A stretch of 38,201 nt of DNA, taken from contig OMJJ01000275.1 of NCBI GenBank assembly GCA_900299305.1, positions 1 to 38,201 of the forward strand. Direction: 5' to 3'. This DNA is from a bacterium (GTDB lineage Bacteria > Armatimonadota > Chthonomonadetes > Chthonomonadales > Chthonomonadaceae). The notes beneath the pieces were generated by a model that saw only the letters and a list, made by a program, of their open reading frames with translations, made no database searches and was not told the DNA's origin. This document shows positions 17,333 through 26,014 of this stretch, piece by piece; positions within the stretch are counted from its first letter, which is position 1, and the number at the start of each line of letters is the position of its first letter. The position numbers and the translations under genes were made by a program.

Positions 17333-18222
17333 TTTTGGGAAGTTTAGTATTTCTGGTTGGTGAGGCGGGGCGCAACATACGGCGCAACGGTCTCATGTCG
17401 CTTGCCGCCCTGGGTACGGTGACGGTTGCCCTCACGGTACTGGGTGGCTCATTGTGGACAACCTTCCGACTTAGCGAGTTCGCCCGATCTCAGCCCGACA
17501 AGTTCAACCGCATAGATGTCTTTCTTCCTCCTAAAGCCGAGCGTAGCAAAGCCGAAGATTTGATGGAGCAACTCCAGAAAATGCCCGAAGTGAAGGGGGT
17601 AAAACTGGTAACGAAAGAGGAGGCTTGGAAGACCATTGAGCAGAGTCAACCGGTGCTGAACGAGGCACTGGAAGAGAACCCTCTGATGGACAAGATAGAG
17701 GTGGAGATGCAGGAGGCAGGAAAAATCAGCCCGTTCGCCGAACACCTTCGCAATAAGGATACCTTCCCCGACATCGCCTCCGTGACGGATGCAGGGGAGG
17801 AGGTACGTAGCCTTATCAACCTCTCGCGAGTGATTAAGGTGATTGGGGGCGGACTTGCGGTGGGTCTCTTTATCGCAACTCTCTTTATCATCCACAACAC
17901 CATTCGCCTCACGGTGTTTGCCCGTCGGCGCGAAATACGGATAATGCAGATGGTGGGCGCGACGGCTTGGTTTATTCGTATTCCTCTCCTTCTGGAAGGC
18001 GTTTTTCATGGGGTCGTAGGGGGAACGATTGCGGGATTGCTTATCCTGTTTGCGGGGCGAGAGGTCTCGCAGTTTGTAACGTCGGTGAGGTCGCCCTTGC
18101 TTGGCAACCTGCCCTCACAACTCAGTGCATTAAATATCTTTGGGCTAATGATACTACTCGGAGGCGTGTTGGGTCTTGTGGGAAGCCACCTCGCCATTCG
18201 CCGATTCTTGAAACAACTATGA
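17329..18222 (+). CDS. ftsX: Cell division permease FtsX
   Basis: The 297-residue protein has the FtsX layout: a cytoplasmic N-terminal helix, membrane segment 1 (LAALGTVTVALTVLGGSLW), an extracytoplasmic domain of ~115 residues with the FPDIASV motif, and three C-terminal membrane segments. The segment ARRREIRIMQMVGAT between helices 2 and 3 is diagnostic. The periplasmic domain recruits the coiled-coil hydrolase encoded next, with which it overlaps by ATGA. Length matches the family. Confidence 0.95.
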   Translation: MILGSLVFLVGEAGRNIRRNGLMSLAALGTVTVALTVLGGSLWTTFRLSEFARSQPDKFNRIDVFLPPKAERSKAEDLMEQLQKMPEVKGVKLVTKEEAWKTIEQSQPVLNEALEENPLMDKIEVEMQEAGKISPFAEHLRNKDTFPDIASVTDAGEEVRSLINLSRVIKVIGGGLAVGLFIATLFIIHNTIRLTVFARRREIRIMQMVGATAWFIRIPLLLEGVFHGVVGGTIAGLLILFAGREVSQFVTSVRSPLLGNLPSQLSALNIFGLMILLGGVLGLVGSHLAIRRFLKQL

Positions 18223-19466
18223 AAACTCGTAACCTTATCTTTTCTATTTTGCTTGGCACACTCCCCCTCGCTTCTGCCTGGGCGAATCCACCCAAGCCCC
18301 CCAAATCCGTCTCAGCGGCAGAGGCGAAAGCGGCTCAGGATAAGTTGGGGCAGATTGGCAGTAAACTCAAAACCGTAAAGAAGCAGATGAGTACCATCCG
18401 CCAGAAAATCCGCGCCACCAAAGCCAAAGAGCAGGAGTACCACGAGACCATAGAAGAGTTGGAGGCACGTATCCAGAAGACGAAAGCCCGCCTCAACACG
18501 ACGAAGGTAAAGATGCGGAAACTCGGCGCGGAGCACGATGTGGTGGTCTCTCGCCTTAGCGATACGGAGATACGCCTAAAGCAACGCAAAGAGGTACTGG
18601 CAAGCCGATTACGGCAGAACTATACACGGGGTAACGCGACCTACACGCAGGTACTTATCCAGTCTCGTTCGCTAAACGACCTGCTCTCGCGGGGGCAGTA
18701 TGTGCGCCAAATCGTGACGAGCGACACCGAACTGATTGAGAGCGTGAAGCAGGATATTAGTCAGATAAAGGTAGATAAGCAGGCACTAGAGGCGCAACAG
18801 GTACGCCAAAAGGCTTTGGCAAACGAGTACGAAGAGCAGAAACAGCAGTATCTTGCAGATACCAAAGAGCAGAAGGTACTGCTTGCGGGGGCAGAAGAGG
18901 TTCGTCAAGAGGCACAGGACGAACTGGACGAACTGGAAGAGGCGGCGAACGAGATGACCGATAGGGTGCGCCAACTCTCTGCGGTACTGCACCGCCGCCG
19001 CGAAATCGAACGCCAAGCCCTGCTCGCCGCACGCCGTAAACAGAAGTCCGGCGACACGACTCCCCTACCCCAAGCGGAACTCCCCGAATGGCATGGTGCG
19101 TTACGTATGCCCGTGAATGGGAGGATTATGTCGGGCTTCGGTACGCGCTTCCACCCTATTCTGCACCGCCGTAAGATGCACACGGGCGTAGACATTGCGG
19201 CTTCATCGGGAACCCCCATTCGTGCCGCAGGTTCGGGGGTCGTAATTCTCTCCGCCTACTATCGAGGCTATGGCAACGCGGTGATTATCGACCATGGCAA
19301 TAACGTTACCACTCTCTACGGACACTGCTCGGCTCTGCTGGTCTCGGAAGGACAGAGCGTAAAAGTGGGGCAGGTGATTGCAAAGGTAGGTATGACGGGG
19401 CTTGCTACCGGTCCACACCTTCATTGGGAGGTACGTAGGAATGGCACTCCTGTTTCGCCTTTGTAG
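18219..19466 (+). CDS. envC: EnvC-like murein hydrolase activator / M23 peptidase
   Basis: The 415-residue protein has a signal peptide (residues 1-22, ending ASAWA), a long periplasmic coiled coil (~28-255) and a LytM/M23 domain (~285-415). Unlike E. coli EnvC, which is degenerate, the M23 zinc ligands look intact: HTGVD (H and D) and GPHLHWE. It could therefore cut peptidoglycan itself instead of only activating amidases. The coiled coil should bind FtsX. ATG overlaps the ftsX stop. It ends the operon. A weak 6-bp hairpin follows at once (AGGTGA / TCACCT, 19465-19483). Confidence 0.9.
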   Translation: MKTRNLIFSILLGTLPLASAWANPPKPPKSVSAAEAKAAQDKLGQIGSKLKTVKKQMSTIRQKIRATKAKEQEYHETIEELEARIQKTKARLNTTKVKMRKLGAEHDVVVSRLSDTEIRLKQRKEVLASRLRQNYTRGNATYTQVLIQSRSLNDLLSRGQYVRQIVTSDTELIESVKQDISQIKVDKQALEAQQVRQKALANEYEEQKQQYLADTKEQKVLLAGAEEVRQEAQDELDELEEAANEMTDRVRQLSAVLHRRREIERQALLAARRKQKSGDTTPLPQAELPEWHGALRMPVNGRIMSGFGTRFHPILHRRKMHTGVDIAASSGTPIRAAGSGVVILSAYYRGYGNAVIIDHGNNVTTLYGHCSALLVSEGQSVKVGQVIAKVGMTGLATGPHLHWEVRRNGTPVSPL

Positions 19467-19766
19467 GTGATAGTAACTCACCTTACGCAGAGGTTTGTGC
19501 GTTTGCTGAAAGGGGTTCTTGTACTGCTTCCGCCCCCTATCCCAACCCTTTCCCCCGCTACACGCAGGAGAAAGGGCAAATGCACTAAACATAAAGCCTT
19601 GCGCCTTCTTACTGCCTATAATCAAACAGAACACCTTGTACCCTAGCACTCCTTTCTCCCGTGTCAAACGGGGGAAAGGAGACGGAGAATAGGGGGCGTA
19701 AGCAGTACGGTGGGCATTTTAGTCACTAAAACAACCTACCAGTGCCTAACATGAGATAGTAAATAC
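19467..19766. other. Convergent intergenic region with a REP/MITE-like element
   Basis: These 300 bases between envC and the WD40 gene are occupied mostly by the 188-base inverted-repeat element described separately. A further exact palindrome TTTTAGT-C-ACTAAAA sits at 19717-19731, 36 bases past the WD40 stop, and might help end that transcript. No coding potential was seen. Confidence 0.7.
19521..19708. repeat. Paired inverted repeat (BIME- or MITE-like), 188 bp
   Basis: The ends are 20-base inverted repeats, GTACTGCTTCCGCCCCCTAT (19521-19540) and its complement at 19689-19708 with one mismatch. Inside each arm is a second hairpin: CCCTTTC to GAAAGGG on the left (about 19546-19576), and a 14-bp stem (19649-19662 / 19668-19681) on the right. 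Each arm of ~60 bases thus resembles one REP-like unit, and the two face each other across a ~70-base centre. No transposase and no obvious target duplication is present. Confidence 0.7.
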
Positions 19767-22700
19767 CTAGTTTCGTGCCGTCCGTGTACTCTCCACGCGC
19801 AGTAAAATGGGAGGCGCGGAGTTGCCAACTCCCCCTTCCACCTCACCCGTTACGTAGATGGAGCGCGTTTGCGGCTTTACCCAAGGCTCACAGTAGAGAG
19901 TAAACTTCCGCTTGGTCTCATCCTCCGTTATCAGTACCCCGTTCAAGCCCACATCGATGACCCGCACCCCAAACGGCAGATTACGCACATCCACCGGTAC
20001 GCGCTTTCCATACTTGCCTTTCCGTGAGACCGTTACCTCTATCGTCACCTCACCATTGGGGCGTATGCTTGCCTCTTGGTGGTCAGTGGTGACAGAGAGG
20101 TCGGGGTTGGGTAGCATGGTAAAGAGGGGGGTGCGTACAAATGAGGTGAGCGTCTTTACACGCTCTTTGCCGTCTATGTTCGCTTTGGTTACTAGCACAG
20201 TGGAGTCCGCACAGAGGTTGGTAGCGCGTTTTGCCATGTTCTGCGCCGCCGAGATAAGGATACGTGCACTAGTCTCACCGGGTTCGATGGTCGTTTCGGT
20301 AGCGGTGTAGCCTGTGGGTAGATTAAGCAGTTTCACCTCGATAGCCCCCTCGAAACCGTCGTAGCGTTCGCAGTCTACATTCACCACCGTTGCGCCCCCT
20401 TGAGGTACATTGGGATGGAACGGCGATAGGTAGACCTTATAGTCGGGGCGGGGGGTACGAAGCATAAGGCGATAAGGGTAGTCCTCTCCCTGTTGTCCCC
20501 GCGCATCAGTAAGGCGCACAATATAGTCATCATCGGCAGGAGGCGTAAATTCGAGGTAGGAGTCTTTGTCGTAGAGGGCGTTACCGTCGTCGTTTTGGCA
20601 GGTAAGGCGCGTTAGGGGGTAGCCGTTGGGTGAAAACTGACTGCCAGCAGGATGTACCTCTACCTTATACACCGAAGAGCCTACCGTATGGTACTCCGGT
20701 GTGGTTCCAAAGTAGCCTAGCCTACGCCCTCGAATACTGCGATACTGGAGGTCGTTGTCGGGACCTTCGGGGAGAGCCAGTATCCGTATCACCTCGCGCC
20801 CTACCATCATGTAGTCGCCGATATGGAAGTCGTCCCAGTTGATAAGCCGTAGCCCCGTACTAAACGAGTCGCGGTCATTCAGGGTGATTTCGGTCTGCCC
20901 AACGGCGCGAAGCACCACCTGCTCTATCGGCTTCCCGTTCTTATCTAGCACCTCAATCATGGAGTCGAGGGCGGAGCCTCTGCGCCGTGCCAGTGTCTCC
21001 AGCACGATTTTCTGCCCCTTCTTTGCGGAGAAACGGAAGTAGTGAGAGAGGGGTCGCCCTTTTGTACCGCTTTTACCATCCCAAAGTGTGCCGTTTATGG
21101 TAACAGGGAACGGAACGCTCTGCGCGTTTGAAAGGCTTTCGTTGCCCTGCTTTTGAAGTACTTCGGCTTCGTCTCCGAGTGCGAGTAGGTTGTCGCCAAA
21201 CACCTGCGCGGACTTGCCGTCCACTTGAGAGAGGGTGTAGAACTTATCTTCACTCTCTTTTGGGGGAGCCTGTATCTTTAGGGTGCGATTTGCCCCTAAA
21301 TTGAACCCTTCCAGATGGACTTCGGAGGTGGTTCCCTTTCCAACACCCAGCGGGAACGCCTTTGTAACAAAAGGGAAGTGCCCCGCGTTAATCCGATACG
21401 TCACGTCTCCCCCCGACTGGTTCTGGAAGTCTTTTACCCGCAAGTAGTAGGTTCCGTTTGCGGTAAAGCGGTAGCCCAGATAGGTGTCGGTTTTGCCAGC
21501 GCGGAGAGTGCTTTCGGTGAGTACTTTCTCTTGTACGTCCATGAGGGTTAGGACAGGTTTTAGGCGTGAGCGTAGGGGTTGCGCCATCACATCAAAAACT
21601 ATCTCCTCCCCTGCTTTCGCCTCAAATTTGTAGACATCGGTATCACCGGGCTTATCTATCGCGCCAATGAGGGTAGTTGGCAACGTGATGGGTTGTGCCG
21701 TTGGAAGGGTGTCGTTCGGCTCGCTTTGCATCACCTCTTGCCAGTCGCCAACGGCAAAGGTCAGGCTTCCTGTGGTTCCGTTGGGGGTCTGAATAAGGAG
21801 ACTATGGAGACCTACGCGCACCTGCGGGGTACTCGTCACATCTACTCTAAGTATCCCCTCATTGGGGTCGGGCGGGGTAACGATTTTGCCCGTAAGCCCC
21901 GTATCATCGAACCAAACGGCAGTGGCTCTGTTCAGTTTGTCCCCGAAAAAGGTGTAGCGCACCGTTTTACCGCGTTGCATTCCTGCCGGTGACATCGCAC
22001 CGAGCGACGCGGCGAAGAGGGTGGCTCCCCCAGTGGGCTTCTCTTTCAGTTCGTTACCCTGTTGGCAGTAAGGGCGGCGAGTACGAAGAGTAAGTGTACT
22101 CCCTTTAAGGGGTTCTGCAATGGGTGTCCCTGTAGCGGTGTTATAGAGTACTAGGGAACCGTTATGCCTCCCTACCGCCAACGCCTGCCCATTCATGCTG
22201 AGGGCTATGGCGTGAGGGGTGTCGGGTTGAGGTGGATAGACTCGTGCTTCGGACAGGGTGGGTGCGTTCCAACTCTTCACCGCCGAGTCCTCTCCGGTAG
22301 TGAGCAGGGTGTTACCGTCGGGAGTGTAGAGAACGCGGAGAATCGCGGCTTGGTGTGCGAAGGCGGATTTGGTTAGTCGTCCAGAGGTAGGTGTGAGGCT
22401 CCAAGTGCGTAGGGTTTTGTCTGCGCCCCCTGCGGCTATCTGCTTTCCATCGGGGCGAAACGCAACGCAAAACAGTTCCCCCGTAGATTCGCTGAGGGTG
22501 AAGAGGCGTTTTCCGCTCTCTGCATCCCAGATTTTGAGGGTTCTGTCTCCGGCTACCGAGGCAATACGGGTTCCATCGGGGCTATACGCAACTCCATACA
22601 CCGCGTCGGTATGGTCTTTAAGCATCTTGGGCGAGCCGCCCTGTGGGTTCCAAACCGATACGAGCCTATCGTAACTCCCCGCCGCAAGCCTCTGCCCATC

Positions 22701-23096
22701 GGGTCGAAACGCAACACTATAGATAACGTCCGCGTGTCCTGTTAGCGTTTTGAGGGGCTTGTTGGTAGCCATGCTCCACAGCCGAATCTCGCCAAACTTA
22801 CCCGGAGAGCCTCCTGCTACTGCAAGTACCTTTCCATCCGCACGAAATGCAAGTGACGTTACTGCCCCCGCGTGTCCGCTAAGGAGAGCAAGTTGCTTGC
22901 CAGTTTTGGCATCCAAAAGGAGAACTGTTCGGAGGGTTCCTACGGCAAGTCGGCTCCCGTCTGGGCTAAAAGCGAGCGCAGTAACGGGAGTCGTGAGCAG
23001 GGTGGGCGCAGGGTTTAGAGGGAGAGAAGAGGCGGTAAACCGCCCCCCAAAGAGCAGGGCAAAGCCTACAAGAAGCGCAGAGAGATGCTTTTGCAT
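19767..23096 (-). CDS. Exported WD40-repeat protein with PPC-type domains
   Basis: The 1109-residue protein starts with a signal peptide (HLSALLVGFALLFGGRFTASS). Residues ~35-330 hold about seven WD40 blades, seen as repeated AFSPDG/AFRPDG and IRLW/SVWN/KIWD ends. A linker with an IPT/TIG-like fold precedes a bacterial pre-peptidase C-type domain (QSEPNDTLPTAQPI to YYLRVKDF, ~450-560). A second PPC-like block (~650-870, with NDDGNALYDKDSYLEF) and a C-terminal beta-rich region (to EVEGGVGNSAPP) follow. No catalytic domain is seen. WD40+PPC giants are common in Planctomycetes-like genomes, with unknown roles. The gene is 43 bases after the BY-kinase-like gene, so may share its transcript. Confidence 0.85.
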   Translation of the reverse strand: MQKHLSALLVGFALLFGGRFTASSLPLNPAPTLLTTPVTALAFSPDGSRLAVGTLRTVLLLDAKTGKQLALLSGHAGAVTSLAFRADGKVLAVAGGSPGKFGEIRLWSMATNKPLKTLTGHADVIYSVAFRPDGQRLAAGSYDRLVSVWNPQGGSPKMLKDHTDAVYGVAYSPDGTRIASVAGDRTLKIWDAESGKRLFTLSESTGELFCVAFRPDGKQIAAGGADKTLRTWSLTPTSGRLTKSAFAHQAAILRVLYTPDGNTLLTTGEDSAVKSWNAPTLSEARVYPPQPDTPHAIALSMNGQALAVGRHNGSLVLYNTATGTPIAEPLKGSTLTLRTRRPYCQQGNELKEKPTGGATLFAASLGAMSPAGMQRGKTVRYTFFGDKLNRATAVWFDDTGLTGKIVTPPDPNEGILRVDVTSTPQVRVGLHSLLIQTPNGTTGSLTFAVGDWQEVMQSEPNDTLPTAQPITLPTTLIGAIDKPGDTDVYKFEAKAGEEIVFDVMAQPLRSRLKPVLTLMDVQEKVLTESTLRAGKTDTYLGYRFTANGTYYLRVKDFQNQSGGDVTYRINAGHFPFVTKAFPLGVGKGTTSEVHLEGFNLGANRTLKIQAPPKESEDKFYTLSQVDGKSAQVFGDNLLALGDEAEVLQKQGNESLSNAQSVPFPVTINGTLWDGKSGTKGRPLSHYFRFSAKKGQKIVLETLARRRGSALDSMIEVLDKNGKPIEQVVLRAVGQTEITLNDRDSFSTGLRLINWDDFHIGDYMMVGREVIRILALPEGPDNDLQYRSIRGRRLGYFGTTPEYHTVGSSVYKVEVHPAGSQFSPNGYPLTRLTCQNDDGNALYDKDSYLEFTPPADDDYIVRLTDARGQQGEDYPYRLMLRTPRPDYKVYLSPFHPNVPQGGATVVNVDCERYDGFEGAIEVKLLNLPTGYTATETTIEPGETSARILISAAQNMAKRATNLCADSTVLVTKANIDGKERVKTLTSFVRTPLFTMLPNPDLSVTTDHQEASIRPNGEVTIEVTVSRKGKYGKRVPVDVRNLPFGVRVIDVGLNGVLITEDETKRKFTLYCEPWVKPQTRSIYVTGEVEGGVGNSAPPILLRVESTRTARN

Positions 23097-23139
23097 GGTA
23101 TGGGTTCCCGAAATCGGCAGAGAGGCGCGTGATGTGCGC

Positions 23140-24294
23140 TTACAAGAAATACCGCTGTAGCCAGCGCGGCATGGAAATCTCTGTACCGTTCAGAACCACT
23201 CCCAAAACGCGGTCACTGCCTATCGTTTCGATAGCGCGGGAGACCACCTCTCTGGGAGTAACTCCCGCCCTCACCACCACGATAACACCGTCTACTACTC
23301 TCGAAAGCACACGGGCATCGGCGACGGGCAGAATGGGAGCCATATCCAGAATCACAAAGTCGTGTTGCATCCGCATCTCGGTCATAAACTCCATAAGGCG
23401 CGGAGAACGCGAGAGGCGCGAAGGATTGATAGCGGCACGTCCCGCAGGAATCAGTACAAAGTTTTCCAGTTCCGTATGCTGAACAATAGTCTCTAGTTCC
23501 TCTTCTTTTCCCTCAAGGAAGTCCACCAGTCCTGCACACGGAGGCATATTCAAGCGCAGTTGCAAGTCCCAGTTACGGAGGTTCCCATCTATAAGAGCGA
23601 CCCGTTGGGAGGAGTTTTGTGCCATTGTACCCGCGAGGTTCATGGCAATAGTGGTTTTACCCTCTCCATAAACCGCACTGGTCACACCGACCACAAAACA
23701 TCGCGAAGGGCTAGAGGCACGTTCAATCTCCGCGTGCATTCCTGCATACTCTTCGGGTAGCAGTACACGCCCGCGCCCTTTGTCTTTTCTACGCTTTAGA
23801 CCTTGTAGTTCTACGGTGTTGGCGATATTTCCTTCTGGTTCTCTGGATTGGGGTGCAATATCGGGGTCTACGTGCAGACGGGTAAGACGGCGTTTGCGCC
23901 TCTCCTCATTTCCACTAGGTAGAACAATCTCTACCCCTTCGGCAATGGGGTTCCCGCTCTCTGTTGAGGCATCGGTCTCGGTACGACGGCGCGAAGCACG
24001 GCGGCTAGGCTCTGTAGTGTCGGCAGTAGGCGATTCTACAGGTTCGGAGGCTTGGAAAGCAGTCTCTGCCCGGCGACGGGCGGCACGACGCGCCGATTCG
24101 GGAGTAGCCGTTTCGGAGGGGGTAGGTGTGTTCGCCCCTTCGGCTTCGGCTTGGCGTTGTGCGCGGCGGGCGGCACGACGCTCCGAAGCATCGGTGGGAG
24201 TAAACTCTGCCTGAATAATCTCTCCTTCGCCCTCACGGATGCGGCGGAAAGGGTTATTCTGTGGGATGGGGTCTGGCTTTTGTTCTTCGTCCAT
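23140..24294 (-). CDS. CpsD/CapB-type tyrosine-kinase-like ATPase with Arg/Ala repeat head
   Basis: The 384-residue protein has a C-terminal BY-kinase P-loop domain (~185-384): Walker A SAVYGEGKTT, Walker A' VALIDGNLRNW and Walker B FVILDMAP. The normal A' motif has Asp-x-Asp; here the second Asp is Asn. The C-terminus (WLQRYFL) has one Tyr and not a Tyr cluster. Residues ~25-105 hold three Arg/Ala blocks (SERRAARRAQR, SARRAARRRAE, SRRASRRRTE). Its Wzz-like partner is encoded just upstream, separated by a terminator. It likely regulates exopolysaccharide chain length. The start is uncertain: ATG 24294 lacks a clear ribosome site and a GTG at 24321 is also in frame. Confidence 0.82.
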   Translation of the reverse strand: MDEEQKPDPIPQNNPFRRIREGEGEIIQAEFTPTDASERRAARRAQRQAEAEGANTPTPSETATPESARRAARRRAETAFQASEPVESPTADTTEPSRRASRRRTETDASTESGNPIAEGVEIVLPSGNEERRKRRLTRLHVDPDIAPQSREPEGNIANTVELQGLKRRKDKGRGRVLLPEEYAGMHAEIERASSPSRCFVVGVTSAVYGEGKTTIAMNLAGTMAQNSSQRVALIDGNLRNWDLQLRLNMPPCAGLVDFLEGKEEELETIVQHTELENFVLIPAGRAAINPSRLSRSPRLMEFMTEMRMQHDFVILDMAPILPVADARVLSRVVDGVIVVVRAGVTPREVVSRAIETIGSDRVLGVVLNGTEISMPRWLQRYFL

Positions 24295-24336
24295 GATAAA
24301 CGTTTGGTATAGGATACGCACTCAACAGGAAGCGCA

Positions 24337-24353
24337 CACCGCAGGTTGCGGTG
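24337..24353. other. Small hairpin upstream of the BY-kinase gene
   Basis: CACCGCA-GGT-TGCGGTG forms a 7-bp stem with a 3-base loop, about 43 bases before the chosen kinase start and only 16 before the alternative GTG. It may affect translation or be fortuitous. Confidence 0.35.
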
Positions 24354-24412
24354 GAGATACCTAGTACTATTATCGGCATAGAAAAGGAGTTTCTACACCT
24401 CTATTGTATCCG

Positions 24413-24447
24413 AAAAAAGAGGGAATAGGTGCGCCTATCCCCTCTTT
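24413..24447 (-). terminator. Rho-independent terminator after the Wzz-like gene
   Basis: On the minus strand a 14-bp stem with one mismatch (24416-24429 pairing with 24434-24447, loop CGCA) is followed by TTTTTT. It begins 11 bases after the Wzz-like stop codon. It would separate the Wzz-like gene from the kinase gene, or act as a partial attenuator between them. Confidence 0.8.
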
Positions 24448-24457
24448 CTTGGTTGCC

Positions 24458-26014
24458 CTAAGTGTCGCGTCGGGATACTCTACCGCCCGGTGGAAGGGCA
24501 GGAGGCGCGTCTTTCCAGTCTCCTTTTACCGCGATGCGAATGAGTTCTGTTACCTTCTTAGCGGGGCGCATATTGGGCAGTACCGCCAAAACGGGCTTAC
24601 TTAAATACCTCTCCACATCGGAGGGAGTACGGATAGAGTGGTCTAGTGTTTCGGTTAGTAGCGAGAAGGCGAACGCAATCACCAGCCCCAAAACGGGACC
24701 TGCTATGAGAAGGATAGCCTGTTTTTTTCCGGTGGTATCGAGTTCGGCGGTGGGAGCCACCACGAGACGGATACCTTGTTTAATACGCTCGAAGTCGGTA
24801 TCGTACTGCACTCGCATACGCTGATACTCGTTATCGAGGTTATCGCGTAGAGTACGGTACTGTGCATGTCGGGTGCTCAGCTCCCCATACTGAGAGCGGT
24901 ACTGGGGAATGAGGTATATCTTGGAGCGTGCCGTGTCTAGTTGCTTAATGACACCCTTGAGTTGTGCCGCAGACATCGCATAGTGGTTTTGAGACGATAC
25001 GAGGTAACTTTGTAGTTGAGTATACTGCGGGTTTAGTTGTTTGCGCCGTGTGGTTTTACCACGCTTCGGTCCTGTTTTTGCATCGGTAAGGGCTTTGAGT
25101 TGTGTATTCAACTTTTCTAGCTGATTCTTCGCATCTACTACTTTGATGTTGTCGTCTGTGTAGGTCGCACTTAGTTTTGCGAGTGTCTCCGTCAAGCGTC
25201 CTTGCTCACTCAACAACACTTTGTACTCTGCCGTCTCGGTAACGGGAATCTCTTCGGTGGTGCTATCCAGTTCCAACTCTTTGGGGGTCGTCTCTAAGTT
25301 AGTGGTGTAGGTATTGATTTCTGCTTGGTAGGCATCCATTTGGGTTTGGAGTGCCGTTACCTGTGCCTTAAAGCCGTTTATCTCTTGAAGAATACTGGTT
25401 GGGTCAGGGGTTCCTTGCTTGATAAAACCATCTTCAAACTTATGCAGTTTCTCCTCTGCTTTTTTTGCTTGGTCTGTATAGAGCGCAACAATACTTCCCA
25501 TTTGGCTTAGGTAAGCCACTTGCCGCTTGGTACTGGCACCAAAAACGGCGTTGGAGTACTGTGCAATAACGGCACTTAGCACAGGTACGCAGAACTGCGT
25601 GGGAGATTTGCAGGTGATTTCGAGAAACGACATATTGTTCGAGGAGAAGTTGATGTTGCTTTGCGCGTCCTTTATCATCTTATCCAGTTCGGCTTCGGTA
25701 CGGTCTTTGTCTAGCCCTGCCGCCTCAAACGCCTTTTTGAAAAACTCTCTGTCCTTTAGGTGGATGGAGAGCAGGTTTACCTTTGCTTGGATAGAGCCGA
25801 CCTTGCTTCTCTGCTCTTCGTCCGAGTTACCGCCTCCGTTCACGCCATCATCGTACAACTGAAGGATAGCGGTAGCGGTATAACTCTTGGGCTTCATCAG
25901 CACCACCGCAAGCATCGCCATAGTACAGACTGCCATGGAGATGATGAACAGTTTCCGGGTTCGGAATATCAGTTCGAGGTAGGTATATAAAGCGGACGTG
26001 GTATAGACTCGCAT
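24458..26014 (-). CDS. Wzz/GumC-like polysaccharide chain-length determinant
   Basis: The 518-residue protein has the Wzz topology: membrane segment 1 (FIISMAVCTMAMLAVVLM, ~19-36), a long periplasmic helix-rich domain (~60-435, coiled coils with many Gln/Lys/Glu), and membrane segment 2 (AILLIAGPVLGLVIAFAF, ~447-464), then a short cytoplasmic tail including RYLSKPVLAVLP. It controls length of a surface polysaccharide and normally works with a BY-kinase, encoded next. AAGGAG lies 9-10 bases before ATG. No glycosyltransferase or flippase of a capsule locus is adjacent. Confidence 0.88.
   Translation of the reverse strand: MRVYTTSALYTYLELIFRTRKLFIISMAVCTMAMLAVVLMKPKSYTATAILQLYDDGVNGGGNSDEEQRSKVGSIQAKVNLLSIHLKDREFFKKAFEAAGLDKDRTEAELDKMIKDAQSNINFSSNNMSFLEITCKSPTQFCVPVLSAVIAQYSNAVFGASTKRQVAYLSQMGSIVALYTDQAKKAEEKLHKFEDGFIKQGTPDPTSILQEINGFKAQVTALQTQMDAYQAEINTYTTNLETTPKELELDSTTEEIPVTETAEYKVLLSEQGRLTETLAKLSATYTDDNIKVVDAKNQLEKLNTQLKALTDAKTGPKRGKTTRRKQLNPQYTQLQSYLVSSQNHYAMSAAQLKGVIKQLDTARSKIYLIPQYRSQYGELSTRHAQYRTLRDNLDNEYQRMRVQYDTDFERIKQGIRLVVAPTAELDTTGKKQAILLIAGPVLGLVIAFAFSLLTETLDHSIRTPSDVERYLSKPVLAVLPNMRPAKKVTELIRIAVKGDWKDAPPALPPGGRVSRRDT

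Noticed and set aside
17449-18009. Minus-strand open frame of 186 codons opposite ftsX
   Set aside because: ftsX is unambiguous in the other strand; the shadow protein has no recognisable domain or ribosome site.
19521-19708. CRISPR or riboswitch
   Set aside because: Only inverted arms, with no regular direct repeats, spacers or downstream gene in the proper orientation.
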